Assembly (NCBI GenBank): GCA_036677425.1
Contig: JARFVT010000013.1
Location: 1,860,001 to 1,924,000 of the forward strand
Source: JARFVT01 sp036677425
Lineage (GTDB): Bacteria; Pseudomonadota; Alphaproteobacteria; UBA8366; Aestuariispiraceae
DNA length: 64,000 nucleotides
Direction: 5' to 3'
Shown: in pieces, positions 47,243 to 54,542 of the stretch
How the letters are laid out: each line of letters begins with the position of its first letter
Numbering within the stretch: position 1 is the first letter of the stretch
Translations under genes and position numbers: made by a program
The notes under the pieces: model-generated
Told to the model about the DNA's origin: nothing
What the model saw: the letters and a program-made list of their open reading frames with translations, nothing else
The model's database searches: none

Positions 47243-48230
47243 TAGACTTAAGAGTGTAGAAGGTATTTTAGCCATTATTCTGATCGTAATATGCTTGATT
47301 TTGAGCATGGTTACAAACAGCTTTCTTTCAGTTCAGAATTTTTTTGACCTTTTAAATAATCAATCCGTTAACATTATTTTTGCTGTTGGCCTACTTGTTG
47401 TTCTTGTTGCAGGCGGGATTGATATTTCTTTTGCCGTTGCGGCCTCTGTTTCCCAATATATAACTGTTACCTTGCTATTAAAAATGGGAGGAGGCAACTG
47501 GATTACTGGTATAATATTGGCTATGTTGGTCGGTATGTCACTAGGATTATTCAACGCATTTTTAATATATCGTCTTCGCATTGTTTCAATTATTGCAACC
47601 ATTGGTACATTTAATCTTTTCTTTGGAATGTTATTATACATAACAAAGGGTCGTTCTATCTATAATATTCCCGAATGGCTTGATGAGCGAGTAATTATTT
47701 TAAGCGTCGGATCCGAACGGATGACGGCAACATTATATCTTCCTGTTCTAGTTATGATATGCATTGTATTGATAACATGGCTGCTTCTTTCTAAAATGGG
47801 GCTTGGTCGGCAAATTTATGGTTTTGGTTCCAATCCTGAAGCTGCTCATCGTTCAGGTGTTAAAACCTCAATTATACAAGCATTTGTATATGGGTGGCTT
47901 GGATTATGCGCAGGTATTGGCGGTTTGATGCAAATACATATGGTTAGGGAGGTCGTGCCCAATGCTTTATATGGTCGTGAGTTGGATGTTTTGGCAGCAG
48001 TCGTACTTGGTGGTGCTGCATTAGGGGGTGGCAGAGGCAGTGTTTTAGGGGCTGTTTTGGGTGTATTGCTTCTTGCCGTTGTTCAGAATGGTTTAAATTT
48101 ATTAGGGATTACACCATTTGCATTTAAAGCAATCGTTGGTGCGATAATTCTTTTATCTATAACATTCACAAATTTTGAAAAGTTAAAGCCATTGCTTAAA
48201 TGGCATCGCAAGAATAGGAAACGGTCATGA
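47235..48230 (+). CDS. Sugar ABC transporter permease 1
   Basis: This 331-residue inner-membrane permease of the RbsC type has about eight to ten hydrophobic helices. The family motif near the C terminus is LAAVVLGGAALGGGRGSVLGA, and the cytoplasmic loop is GSNPEAAHRSGV. It overlaps both neighbours (8 bases upstream, 4 bases downstream), indicating translational coupling with the ATPase and the second permease. Confidence 0.93.
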   Translation: MLNRLKSVEGILAIILIVICLILSMVTNSFLSVQNFFDLLNNQSVNIIFAVGLLVVLVAGGIDISFAVAASVSQYITVTLLLKMGGGNWITGIILAMLVGMSLGLFNAFLIYRLRIVSIIATIGTFNLFFGMLLYITKGRSIYNIPEWLDERVIILSVGSERMTATLYLPVLVMICIVLITWLLLSKMGLGRQIYGFGSNPEAAHRSGVKTSIIQAFVYGWLGLCAGIGGLMQIHMVREVVPNALYGRELDVLAAVVLGGAALGGGRGSVLGAVLGVLLLAVVQNGLNLLGITPFAFKAIVGAIILLSITFTNFEKLKPLLKWHRKNRKRS

Positions 48231-49201
48231 AAAATCTTATAGCCCATTTCCAACGAAATGGTGATTTAACAGAACTTTTGGCTATGATGGCTATACTGAT
48301 ATTAAGTATCACCTTATTTGGCATATTTGTACCAGGTTTCTATTCTGTATCTGTGTTCAGTTCAATGGCTTTTCAGCTTCCTGAATTAGGACTTTTAACC
48401 TTGGCAATGTTTGTTCCAATTATAGCTGGCGGATTAAATCTTTCAGTTACATACACTGCAAATATAACAGCATTGCTTGCTGCCTTTTTTATTAAGTCAT
48501 TCATAGTTACTACGGGATGGATCAGTTTTCCTGTAGTAATATTAATTGGCTTAGGTTCAGGTTTGGCAATTGGGTTGCTAATTGGAATGATGATTGCCTA
48601 TGTTGGCGCACATCCAATTCTAGTAACTTTAGGTGCAATGATTTTATTGCGTGGAATTGGGGAATGGACAACCCATGGAGGCGATATTTCAGGGATGCCA
48701 GAAATTTTTGTAACAATCGGACATGGGACGATCCTAGGCATTCCAATCCCAATGTTTGTTTTTCTGTTTGCTGTTGCTGTTACTGCTTATGTTATGGGGC
48801 GCACGAAAGAAGGTTTTTCCATATATATGGTCGGGTCTAATCCATCTGCAGCAGAATATTCTGGTATCAATGTTAAAAAAATACTTGTTTTAGTATATGG
48901 CTTTTCAGGGCTGCTTGCAGGATTGGCAGGGGTGGTAATGCTGTCGCGCTTCAATTCAGTCCGCATCGGTCATGGGGATTCTTATCTTTTGATAACTATT
49001 TTAGCTTGCTTCTTAGCTGGGGCCAATCCTTTTGGAGGGTTTGGAAAAGTTATTCCTTTGGCCATTGCACTAATAAGCCTGCAAGTGATTGCATCGGGTA
49101 TGAATTTATTGGGCGCAAGTCAACATCTTTCCACTGCCGCTTGGGGTGGGTTTTTAATCATTATAATGGCTATTCGTGTTCCATTTATGCGACAAAATTA
49201 A
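48227..49201 (+). CDS. Sugar ABC transporter permease 2
   Basis: This is a 324-residue RbsC-type permease with a similar plan to permease 1 (loop GSNPSAAEYSGINVKK; late block LACFLAGANPFGGFGK). Two different permeases imply a heterodimeric channel. The IS3-family element begins 7 bases after its stop codon, so any catabolic genes that once followed have been separated from the operon. Confidence 0.93.
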   Translation: MKNLIAHFQRNGDLTELLAMMAILILSITLFGIFVPGFYSVSVFSSMAFQLPELGLLTLAMFVPIIAGGLNLSVTYTANITALLAAFFIKSFIVTTGWISFPVVILIGLGSGLAIGLLIGMMIAYVGAHPILVTLGAMILLRGIGEWTTHGGDISGMPEIFVTIGHGTILGIPIPMFVFLFAVAVTAYVMGRTKEGFSIYMVGSNPSAAEYSGINVKKILVLVYGFSGLLAGLAGVVMLSRFNSVRIGHGDSYLLITILACFLAGANPFGGFGKVIPLAIALISLQVIASGMNLLGASQHLSTAAWGGFLIIIMAIRVPFMRQN

Positions 49202-49207
49202 AAGTGA

Positions 49208-49248
49208 TGACCTGCGCCCTTTAAATTAGTCCATTTATAAGTAGAGTC
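49208..49248 (+). repeat. Left terminal inverted repeat of the IS
   Basis: This 41-base end shares the outer TGACCTGCGCCC and the inner GTAGAGTC with the reverse complement of the right end, with a more variable middle and a one-base length difference. Confidence 0.8.
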
Positions 49249-49272
49249 TTTCTCAACAGGAGGAAGATCAGA

Positions 49273-49539
49273 ATGAAACGTAGTAGATTTAACGAAGAAC
49301 AGATTATTCGTATATTAAAAGAGCAGGAATCTGGCATTACCACCGCAGATCTTTGCCGCAGACACGGAATTGCAGAAAGTACATTTTACAAGTGGAAGTC
49401 AAAATATGGCGGCATGGAAGTCAGTGATGCTAAACGATTAAAATTGCTTGAAGATGAAAACCGCCGTTTAAAATCTTTGCTGGCGGATGCCCATTTGGAT
49501 ATTTCGATGTTGAAAGATGTGAATGCAAAAAAATGGTAA
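49273..49539 (+). CDS. IS3-family transposase OrfA
   Basis: This 88-residue HTH protein (HTH_Tnp_1) has the N-terminal RSRFNEEQIIRILKEQESG and a helix-turn-helix TTADLCRRHGIAESTFYKWK, followed by a leucine-zipper-like tail. It would bind the inverted repeats and dimerise with OrfB. An AGGAGG ribosome site precedes the ATG. It ends in an A7 run (49,527-49,533), where a -1 shift would enter the orfB frame to make the fused transposase. Confidence 0.93.
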   Translation: MKRSRFNEEQIIRILKEQESGITTADLCRRHGIAESTFYKWKSKYGGMEVSDAKRLKLLEDENRRLKSLLADAHLDISMLKDVNAKKW

Positions 49540-50438
49540 CGCCCGCTGGCAAGCGAGATGCTGTCACTCACCTTCGAACAAATTTTATGGTGAGTGAGCG
49601 GCGGGCGTGTTTAATGCTTAACGTGGAACGATCTTTAATCCGGTACCAATCCGTACGACCCAATGATGCGGTATTACGCAGCAGATTACGCGAATTATCG
49701 CATTTACGTAAACGCTTTGGCTATCGCCGTCTGCATATTTTATTGGCACGTGAGGGTTATCACCTTAACCATAAGAAGCTTCGGCGTTTGTATAAAGAAG
49801 AAGGTTTGGCAGTTCGCAAACGGAATGGTCGCAAGCGTGCTATTGGCACAAGATCACCGATTGCAGTGCCTTCTAAGGTCAACGAACGCTGGTCGCTTGA
49901 TTTTGTCAGTGATAGTTTTATGGATGGCAGGCGTTTTAGAATGTTATGTGTTGTTGATGATAGCAGCCGAGAATGTTTGGCACTGGTGGCTGATACATCG
50001 ATCGGTGGTCATCGTTTGTCCCGTGAGTTAGATAACATAATAGCAATACGTGGCAAGCCAGATACAATAGTCAGCGATAACGGCACGGAAATGACATCAA
50101 ATGCCCTACTAAAATGGCAAGGCGACATGGGCATCAATTGGCATTACATCGCACAAGGCAAGCCGATGTAAAACGGGTTTGTGGAAAGCTTCAATGGTAA
50201 ATTACGTGATGAATGTTTAAATGAAACACTGTTTGAAGACCTTCATCATGTTCGTAAGATATTAGCAGATTGGCGCGATGATTATAATCATGTAAGGCCG
50301 CACTCAGCCTTGGATGGGCAAAGCCCAATACAAGCTTTGCAAAATAAAAACGACCAACCATTATGGGGGCATGCCCCCATAATGGTTGCAAATGATCAAA
50401 TAATTGATAAAAACTTAACTAAAGGACTCTACGGCTAA
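49533..50438 (+). pseudogene. IS3-family transposase OrfB, in-frame stop
   Basis: This DDE transposase has two catalytic aspartates in SLDFVSDSFMDG and TIVSDNGTEM. The frame is stopped by TAA at 50,169-50,171 inside the normally conserved GKPMQNGFVESFNG (the expected glutamine codon CAA has become TAA), just before the third catalytic residue E in VESFNG. The remainder reads on in frame to 50,438. The truncated protein lacks the catalytic glutamate and should be inactive. The frame ends inside the first copy of the triplicated right repeat. Confidence 0.9.
50355..50388. repeat. 34-bp perfect palindrome inside IS orfB
   Basis: An uninterrupted palindrome centred on GGGGGCATGCCCCC, with arms extending to CAACCATTAT and its complement. 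It lies near the 3' end of orfB and could form a very stable hairpin or cruciform, or act as a terminator. It is much more G+C-rich than its surroundings. Confidence 0.9.
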
Positions 50439-50544
50439 CTGGTACAAAGTTGGGGCGCAGGTCAGACTCTACGGCTAACTGGTACAAAGTTGGGGCGCAG
50501 GTCAGACTCTACGGCTAACTGGTACAAAGTTGGGGCGCAGGTCA
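50425..50544. repeat. Three tandem copies of the 40-bp IS right inverted repeat
   Basis: The 40-base unit from GACTCTACGGCTAACTGG to GGGGCGCAGGTCA is present exactly three times (50,425-50,464, 50,465-50,504, 50,505-50,544) with no differences and no spacers. The unit corresponds exactly to the terminal repeat of the IS. Confidence 0.95.
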
Positions 50545-50775
50545 CATGCTCAACAAATTTAAATTGATGGTTTTGGTTAATTTTAACCAAATTGATACGA
50601 CATGAAAAAATCATGAGTAGGTTTGGAACTTTTTTGCTAATGCTAAACTTAGATTTGAACAAGAAATAATATACATAATATTGATATTATATAGCATTGC
50701 TATTTGCTTTATAAACTTTTGATAAAGACGTTTGCAAAGTTTATACATGAATGATTATTCACATCTTAGTTATTA
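50545..50775. other. Intergenic sequence between IS end and phosphatase gene
   Basis: These 231 AT-rich bases follow the tandem repeats. I see no open frame with a ribosome site, no RNA gene and no clear terminator hairpin for the four-gene operon that ends at 50,776. Confidence 0.4.
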
Positions 50776-51222
50776 TTAGAAATCTCCGACATCACATTGC
50801 AAGCATGTGATACCATTTCGACGCCACATATCAACAACTTGCTGGCGGTCATCGACTACGAACAGGATATCTTTACCTTCACTCAGTAATGACTTTAATA
50901 TTTCTTCTTTAATGATGTGATCTGCTCGAAAGTCATTATGAGAGCGCATTTTAATTGTACTAAAAGGTATTTTATTCCAAATAAGCCACTGTTCCGTAAG
51001 CTTTCGGTGTTCCTCACTTCTTCCTGAAATCAGTATCAACTCGTACTTAGCAATGTTCCAAAGAGTTTCGTAAAATTCAATAATTGCTGTATTTGGAGCA
51101 TCATCACCCATTGCTGCATTAAATGATTTCCAATCGGGCTTGTCTTGGTCTAAAAATGAGCGGCGATGCTTAATGTCAGCTAAAGTGCCATCTATATCAA
51201 AAAGAATTGTTTTATGACTCAT
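50776..51222 (-). CDS. HAD phosphatase of the polynucleotide kinase 3'-phosphatase type
   Basis: This 148-residue HAD protein is like the C-terminal phosphatase domain of T4-type polynucleotide kinase. Motif I is ILFDIDGTLAD (nucleophile D9, acid D11), motif II LISGRSEEHR, and motif IV FVVDDRQQVVDMWRRNGITC, whose VDDR-x2-VV-x-MWR form is typical of phage PNK phosphatases. The family removes 3'-phosphates or 2',3'-cyclic phosphates from nucleic acid ends. There is no kinase domain. Its start overlaps the receiver-HEPN gene by 11 bases, making it the last gene of a coupled four-gene operon. A role in repairing or processing ends cut by that RNase-like partner is inference. Confidence 0.85.
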   Translation of the reverse strand: MSHKTILFDIDGTLADIKHRRSFLDQDKPDWKSFNAAMGDDAPNTAIIEFYETLWNIAKYELILISGRSEEHRKLTEQWLIWNKIPFSTIKMRSHNDFRADHIIKEEILKSLLSEGKDILFVVDDRQQVVDMWRRNGITCLQCDVGDF

Positions 51223-52162
51223 CTGATAAATACTTTAAATATTTATTTAGGGCTATAGCAGCATTATTAATGTTTTTACGCATAACTATAGCTTCTTCTT
51301 GATTGAACAAATAATCATCTTTATTCGCCTCTTTCAATAAAATGTGCTCGTCTGTTTCTTCTGCTCGTTTCCAATGAGCAATTTTATTTCTCTTACTTAT
51401 CGTTTCTGGTAATTGTGAAATTGGATCAAGAATATTTTTACTTACTTTATCATTTTTGGCAAACTCATGAATTTGCAAAGATCTTTTATGGCTATCCAGA
51501 ACCATTGTTGAGTGTATTTTTTTTATAAACACATCATTGTCTTTTTTTATAATTTTAATTTTTTCTGCATATTGATTATCAATTTGAATCTTTAAAGACG
51601 CTTTAATATTCTTTGCAAAATTAACCTTATTACATGATTTATGATTATATTTAGTTTCTATAATGCGATAGCAAAGATCGTCAATATTGGATAGCTCGCT
51701 AACTATAATGCCTCGCATTATTTTAGGATGAAGAGTTTTGTGTAGCAAATATTGGATCAGATCTTTTGCTTCATCTTTTAAATTACGGCGTGAAGAGATA
51801 TAAACACCTGTGAGAGCTTTACTTTTCAATTCGTCTTCAATGCTATCATTTCCCGAATAAAAAATAATATCTGCAAATGGTGTTTCTTCTCTGATTTGTT
51901 TTATAACATCCCCTCCGATAGCTTCATCCGTAGAGCCAACTTCAGTTTTAAAGTGCCAGTCAACCAGAATTAAATCATACTTAGATGTATAATTTAGGTA
52001 ATTTTGAACTGGTGTTTTTTTGGGGTTTCCAATGTGATCGACTTCTAAACAAAAGCCTAAATTATCTAGATATTTTTTAAGTACATTTTCAGTGCTTTTT
52101 ACATATTTAAAGTCATCCTCTACCCAAAGAATATTAAATTTAATCAACATGTTTAAAAACAT
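51212..52162 (-). CDS. Receiver domain fused to a HEPN-like helical domain
   Basis: This is a 316-residue protein. Residues 1-140 are a response-regulator receiver: ILWVEDD acidic pair (E15-D17), phospho-acceptor D68 in LILVDWHFK, and switch serine in IIFYSGND. The usual KP lysine is replaced around ISSRRN. Residues 150-316 are predicted all-helical with no DNA-binding motif, and contain SKRNKIAHW, an R258-x4-H263 motif of the kind used by HEPN ribonucleases. It overlaps the upstream GHKL gene by 23 bases (11 if the start is M5) and the downstream phosphatase by 11. I infer a phosphorylation-gated RNase or RNA-binding effector. The HEPN assignment rests on the motif and helical context only. 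Confidence 0.72.
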   Translation of the reverse strand: MFLNMLIKFNILWVEDDFKYVKSTENVLKKYLDNLGFCLEVDHIGNPKKTPVQNYLNYTSKYDLILVDWHFKTEVGSTDEAIGGDVIKQIREETPFADIIFYSGNDSIEDELKSKALTGVYISSRRNLKDEAKDLIQYLLHKTLHPKIMRGIIVSELSNIDDLCYRIIETKYNHKSCNKVNFAKNIKASLKIQIDNQYAEKIKIIKKDNDVFIKKIHSTMVLDSHKRSLQIHEFAKNDKVSKNILDPISQLPETISKRNKIAHWKRAEETDEHILLKEANKDDYLFNQEEAIVMRKNINNAAIALNKYLKYLSDES

Positions 52163-54542
52163 CTAGAGCTAATCCCGTAGAAAATGGATTGTCTTCAATT
52201 ACAGAAATACCTAGACCCAATTCATTTAAAGTTTGGGCAACATGGTATAATCCACGCCCTGACCCTTCCGTTGTTGTAAATCCCTTCTCAAAAATTTTTG
52301 AAGAATCTTTTATTGATGGATCCAACCCAATTTTAGAATTATCGCTTACAACGAAGATACCACGCACAGATACTGGAGAAGAAAATGTAATTTCTTTTGC
52401 TTTTGCACGACGCGCATTAGATATAAGATTATCTACCACAATCATAACTTCCAATGGTGAAAATTCCGTTTCAAATACTATGTTTTCATCTAAATTATTT
52501 TTTACCTTCATCCTTCTCAAGGTGAGCTTGTTTTCACTTAGATCATTAATATAATCTGAAATAAAATGAATTAAATTTCCGCTTACAGCGCTTAACGCGA
52601 GTTTATATTTTTGATTACTAGCAAACCCAGAAACCTTTGAAATTTTTGTTATGTCGCTTTCAATGGATAAAAGAAGGTCAAGAACGTCTTTTGTTGAAAT
52701 TGTTTTACGACCCTGTAAAGAATTTTTCAGGTTTTCTATTTCACTCTCAGCCGTAGAACAATATAAAACAATTTGATGATGAAGATTTATAATATGATCC
52801 AGATCTTTGTTAGCATCAGATTTTAAAAATAAATTTTCACTTTTAATGTCTTTTAATTTCGCTTGAGTTTTTTGAACAGTTTCTTCAGCAGTATTTCTTT
52901 TTTCTTCTGCATAGTCACGTTCTGCTTTTGCAGCGCGGGTTCTTTCTTGTTCTTCTTTTACAATTTTTTTAACAGTACCTTTTTCACTGGCTGATAGTTC
53001 TTGTATAGTTTTACTATTTGTTGTTTTAACAAAGTCAGCGACAAATTGGTTATATTTTTTTTCTGTGGCCTCTGTTATTTTTAAAATCAAAGCATTATTA
53101 ATTTTAAAATCAGTAATTTTAAAATCAGATTTTAAGATTTTATCGCAGGCTTCTTGAACTTTATCAGAAGAAATCTCTTTCAATTGATAACGACTTGGGT
53201 TTTTTCGAATATCAAATTCTGTAATAACTTTGCCACTGTCTGGGGAAATTCTATCAACCAATCTATTCCAATTTAAACCACCAACAACGAATTGTTCTAA
53301 TTGGCGAATAATAGTGGTTACATATCCATAGCTTTCCTTGCCGTTATGCAAAATTGTTTTTTCATCTTTATCAAACGCAGTTAAATCATAAAATGATTTG
53401 TTGTGCGCCAAGCCTTCGCGGCTAGTAATTACAGAAAAGCTATCATCTGTATCTTTAATATCTATACGCCCAAATACTTCTCTGGTTCCAAGATATCTTG
53501 CTGTGCCTTGAGATTTGCGCTGATCAAGGCTTAACCAATCATTTTTTGCATTGCCGTATGGAGAGATTCTGAATCCATTATAGAAAAGAAAGATAGAGCC
53601 ATAATCGTTGACGTTAATATCACCTATTTTTTTTCTGAAATATGATTTAGATAAAGTGTCTAAATAGTGGATTTCAATACTAATATTTTTTAAATGCTCG
53701 TATGGATTAGCGACAGTGTACGTATATAGCTCATCACCTTGATAATAAAGTGATGTGACCAAAGTTTTACCACTTGGGTCAATACGAGATTTAATACAGG
53801 TTGTTTTAAATGATAATTTCTCAAGGATATTATTATTAATTTTTTTATTTAATTTTTCATTTAACCATTTATCAGAAGCTTTATCACTATATTCAGTATT
53901 GCTGTATATAAAGACATCAAATTTAGAATCTAAAGCAGGTGAAAACTTTTCTAACTCACTAATGAGTTTTTTTAGCTTTCTTGAACCCCAATCACTACGT
54001 AATTTTTTAATTTTAAGAATAGTTCCGTGTTTAAATAATCTATCATCAATTTCTTTAAAAAAACTACCTTTATTCATGATATGGCACTGAAGATCTATGT
54101 TAGATATCTCATCATCTCGTCCTTTCTCTTCAAAAAGTTCCCAGTTAATGGGGAGCTTTAAGTAATCTCCTTTAATTGATTTTGTATATAAAACTAGTTC
54201 TTTACCTAAGCGATCACAACTGAAACGGCCAACACCTTTATTTCCTGCATAAGCTGTTTCTGCATTGAGCTTATGTCCCTTTTTTTCCGAATAAGCAATA
54301 TTTAGCCATTTATCTACAATATCATCATAGGTCATACCGTCGCCATAATCTGATATAGTAATAGATGAAGTTTCAGACGTGCTGTCTTCATTTTCGAAAT
54401 AAATTTTTGCCTTTGGAGAGTTTGCATCTTTAGAATTTTTTACCAGTTCTATGATTGCTATATTGTCATCATAAATTAGACCTCGTCCAACAATATCTTT
54501 AACACCAGCGTTTGCTTTGAAATTAACTGTTTTTTTAGACAA
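52140..54542 (-). CDS. Two-domain GHKL ATPase / histidine-kinase-like protein
   Basis: This is an 800-residue protein. The N-terminal MORC/Hsp90-type GHKL ATPase has N-box ELVKNSKDA (32-40), G1 DYGDGM (65-70) and G2 GNKGVGRF (100-107), then an S5-like transducer region to about 430. A coiled coil follows at about 515-575. A dimerisation-like helical region has HH at 588-589 (IINLHHQIV). A second GHKL domain, of histidine-kinase type, has N-box DNLISNARRA (704-713), SDNSKIGLD and IFEKGFTTTEGSGRGLYHV (750-768). It overlaps the methyltransferase by 8 bases and the receiver gene by 23. It is likely the sensor and kinase for the receiver-HEPN protein. The phospho-acceptor histidine is a guess from position. 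Confidence 0.82.
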   Translation of the reverse strand: MSKKTVNFKANAGVKDIVGRGLIYDDNIAIIELVKNSKDANSPKAKIYFENEDSTSETSSITISDYGDGMTYDDIVDKWLNIAYSEKKGHKLNAETAYAGNKGVGRFSCDRLGKELVLYTKSIKGDYLKLPINWELFEEKGRDDEISNIDLQCHIMNKGSFFKEIDDRLFKHGTILKIKKLRSDWGSRKLKKLISELEKFSPALDSKFDVFIYSNTEYSDKASDKWLNEKLNKKINNNILEKLSFKTTCIKSRIDPSGKTLVTSLYYQGDELYTYTVANPYEHLKNISIEIHYLDTLSKSYFRKKIGDINVNDYGSIFLFYNGFRISPYGNAKNDWLSLDQRKSQGTARYLGTREVFGRIDIKDTDDSFSVITSREGLAHNKSFYDLTAFDKDEKTILHNGKESYGYVTTIIRQLEQFVVGGLNWNRLVDRISPDSGKVITEFDIRKNPSRYQLKEISSDKVQEACDKILKSDFKITDFKINNALILKITEATEKKYNQFVADFVKTTNSKTIQELSASEKGTVKKIVKEEQERTRAAKAERDYAEEKRNTAEETVQKTQAKLKDIKSENLFLKSDANKDLDHIINLHHQIVLYCSTAESEIENLKNSLQGRKTISTKDVLDLLLSIESDITKISKVSGFASNQKYKLALSAVSGNLIHFISDYINDLSENKLTLRRMKVKNNLDENIVFETEFSPLEVMIVVDNLISNARRAKAKEITFSSPVSVRGIFVVSDNSKIGLDPSIKDSSKIFEKGFTTTEGSGRGLYHVAQTLNELGLGISVIEDNPFSTGLALDVFKHVD

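Larger units (their letters stand above)
49208..50544 (+). mobile_element. IS3-family (IS407-like) insertion sequence with triplicated right end
   Basis: The left inverted repeat starts TGACCTGCGCCC at 49,208 and runs to GTAGAGTC at 49,248. The matching 40-base right repeat, read in reverse as TGACCTGCGCCC...GTAGAGTC, occurs three times in tandem (50,425-50,544). Between them lie orfA and a stop-interrupted orfB joined by an A7 frameshift site. No target-site duplication is visible on either side of any possible end, so the element may have been rearranged after insertion. Confidence 0.88.

Noticed and set aside
13683..50171. Alternative genetic code with TAA/TAG read as glutamine
   Set aside because: Three conserved genes have TAA or TAG inside the frame, but many intact genes in the window end at TAA or TAG exactly at the expected family length (for example fnrN, ispE, permease 2), and the replaced residue in two cases is not clearly glutamine.
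50425..50544. CRISPR-like array
   Set aside because: The three 40-base repeats are directly abutted with no spacers and match the IS terminal repeat, and no cas gene is present.
49208..50544. Target-site duplication of the IS
   Set aside because: The bases flanking the left end (GTGA) do not match those after any of the three possible right ends (GACT or CATG).
51212..52162. Ordinary DNA-binding response regulator
   Set aside because: No winged-helix, LuxR or AAA output domain is visible after the receiver; the C-terminal half is helical with RNKIAHW.
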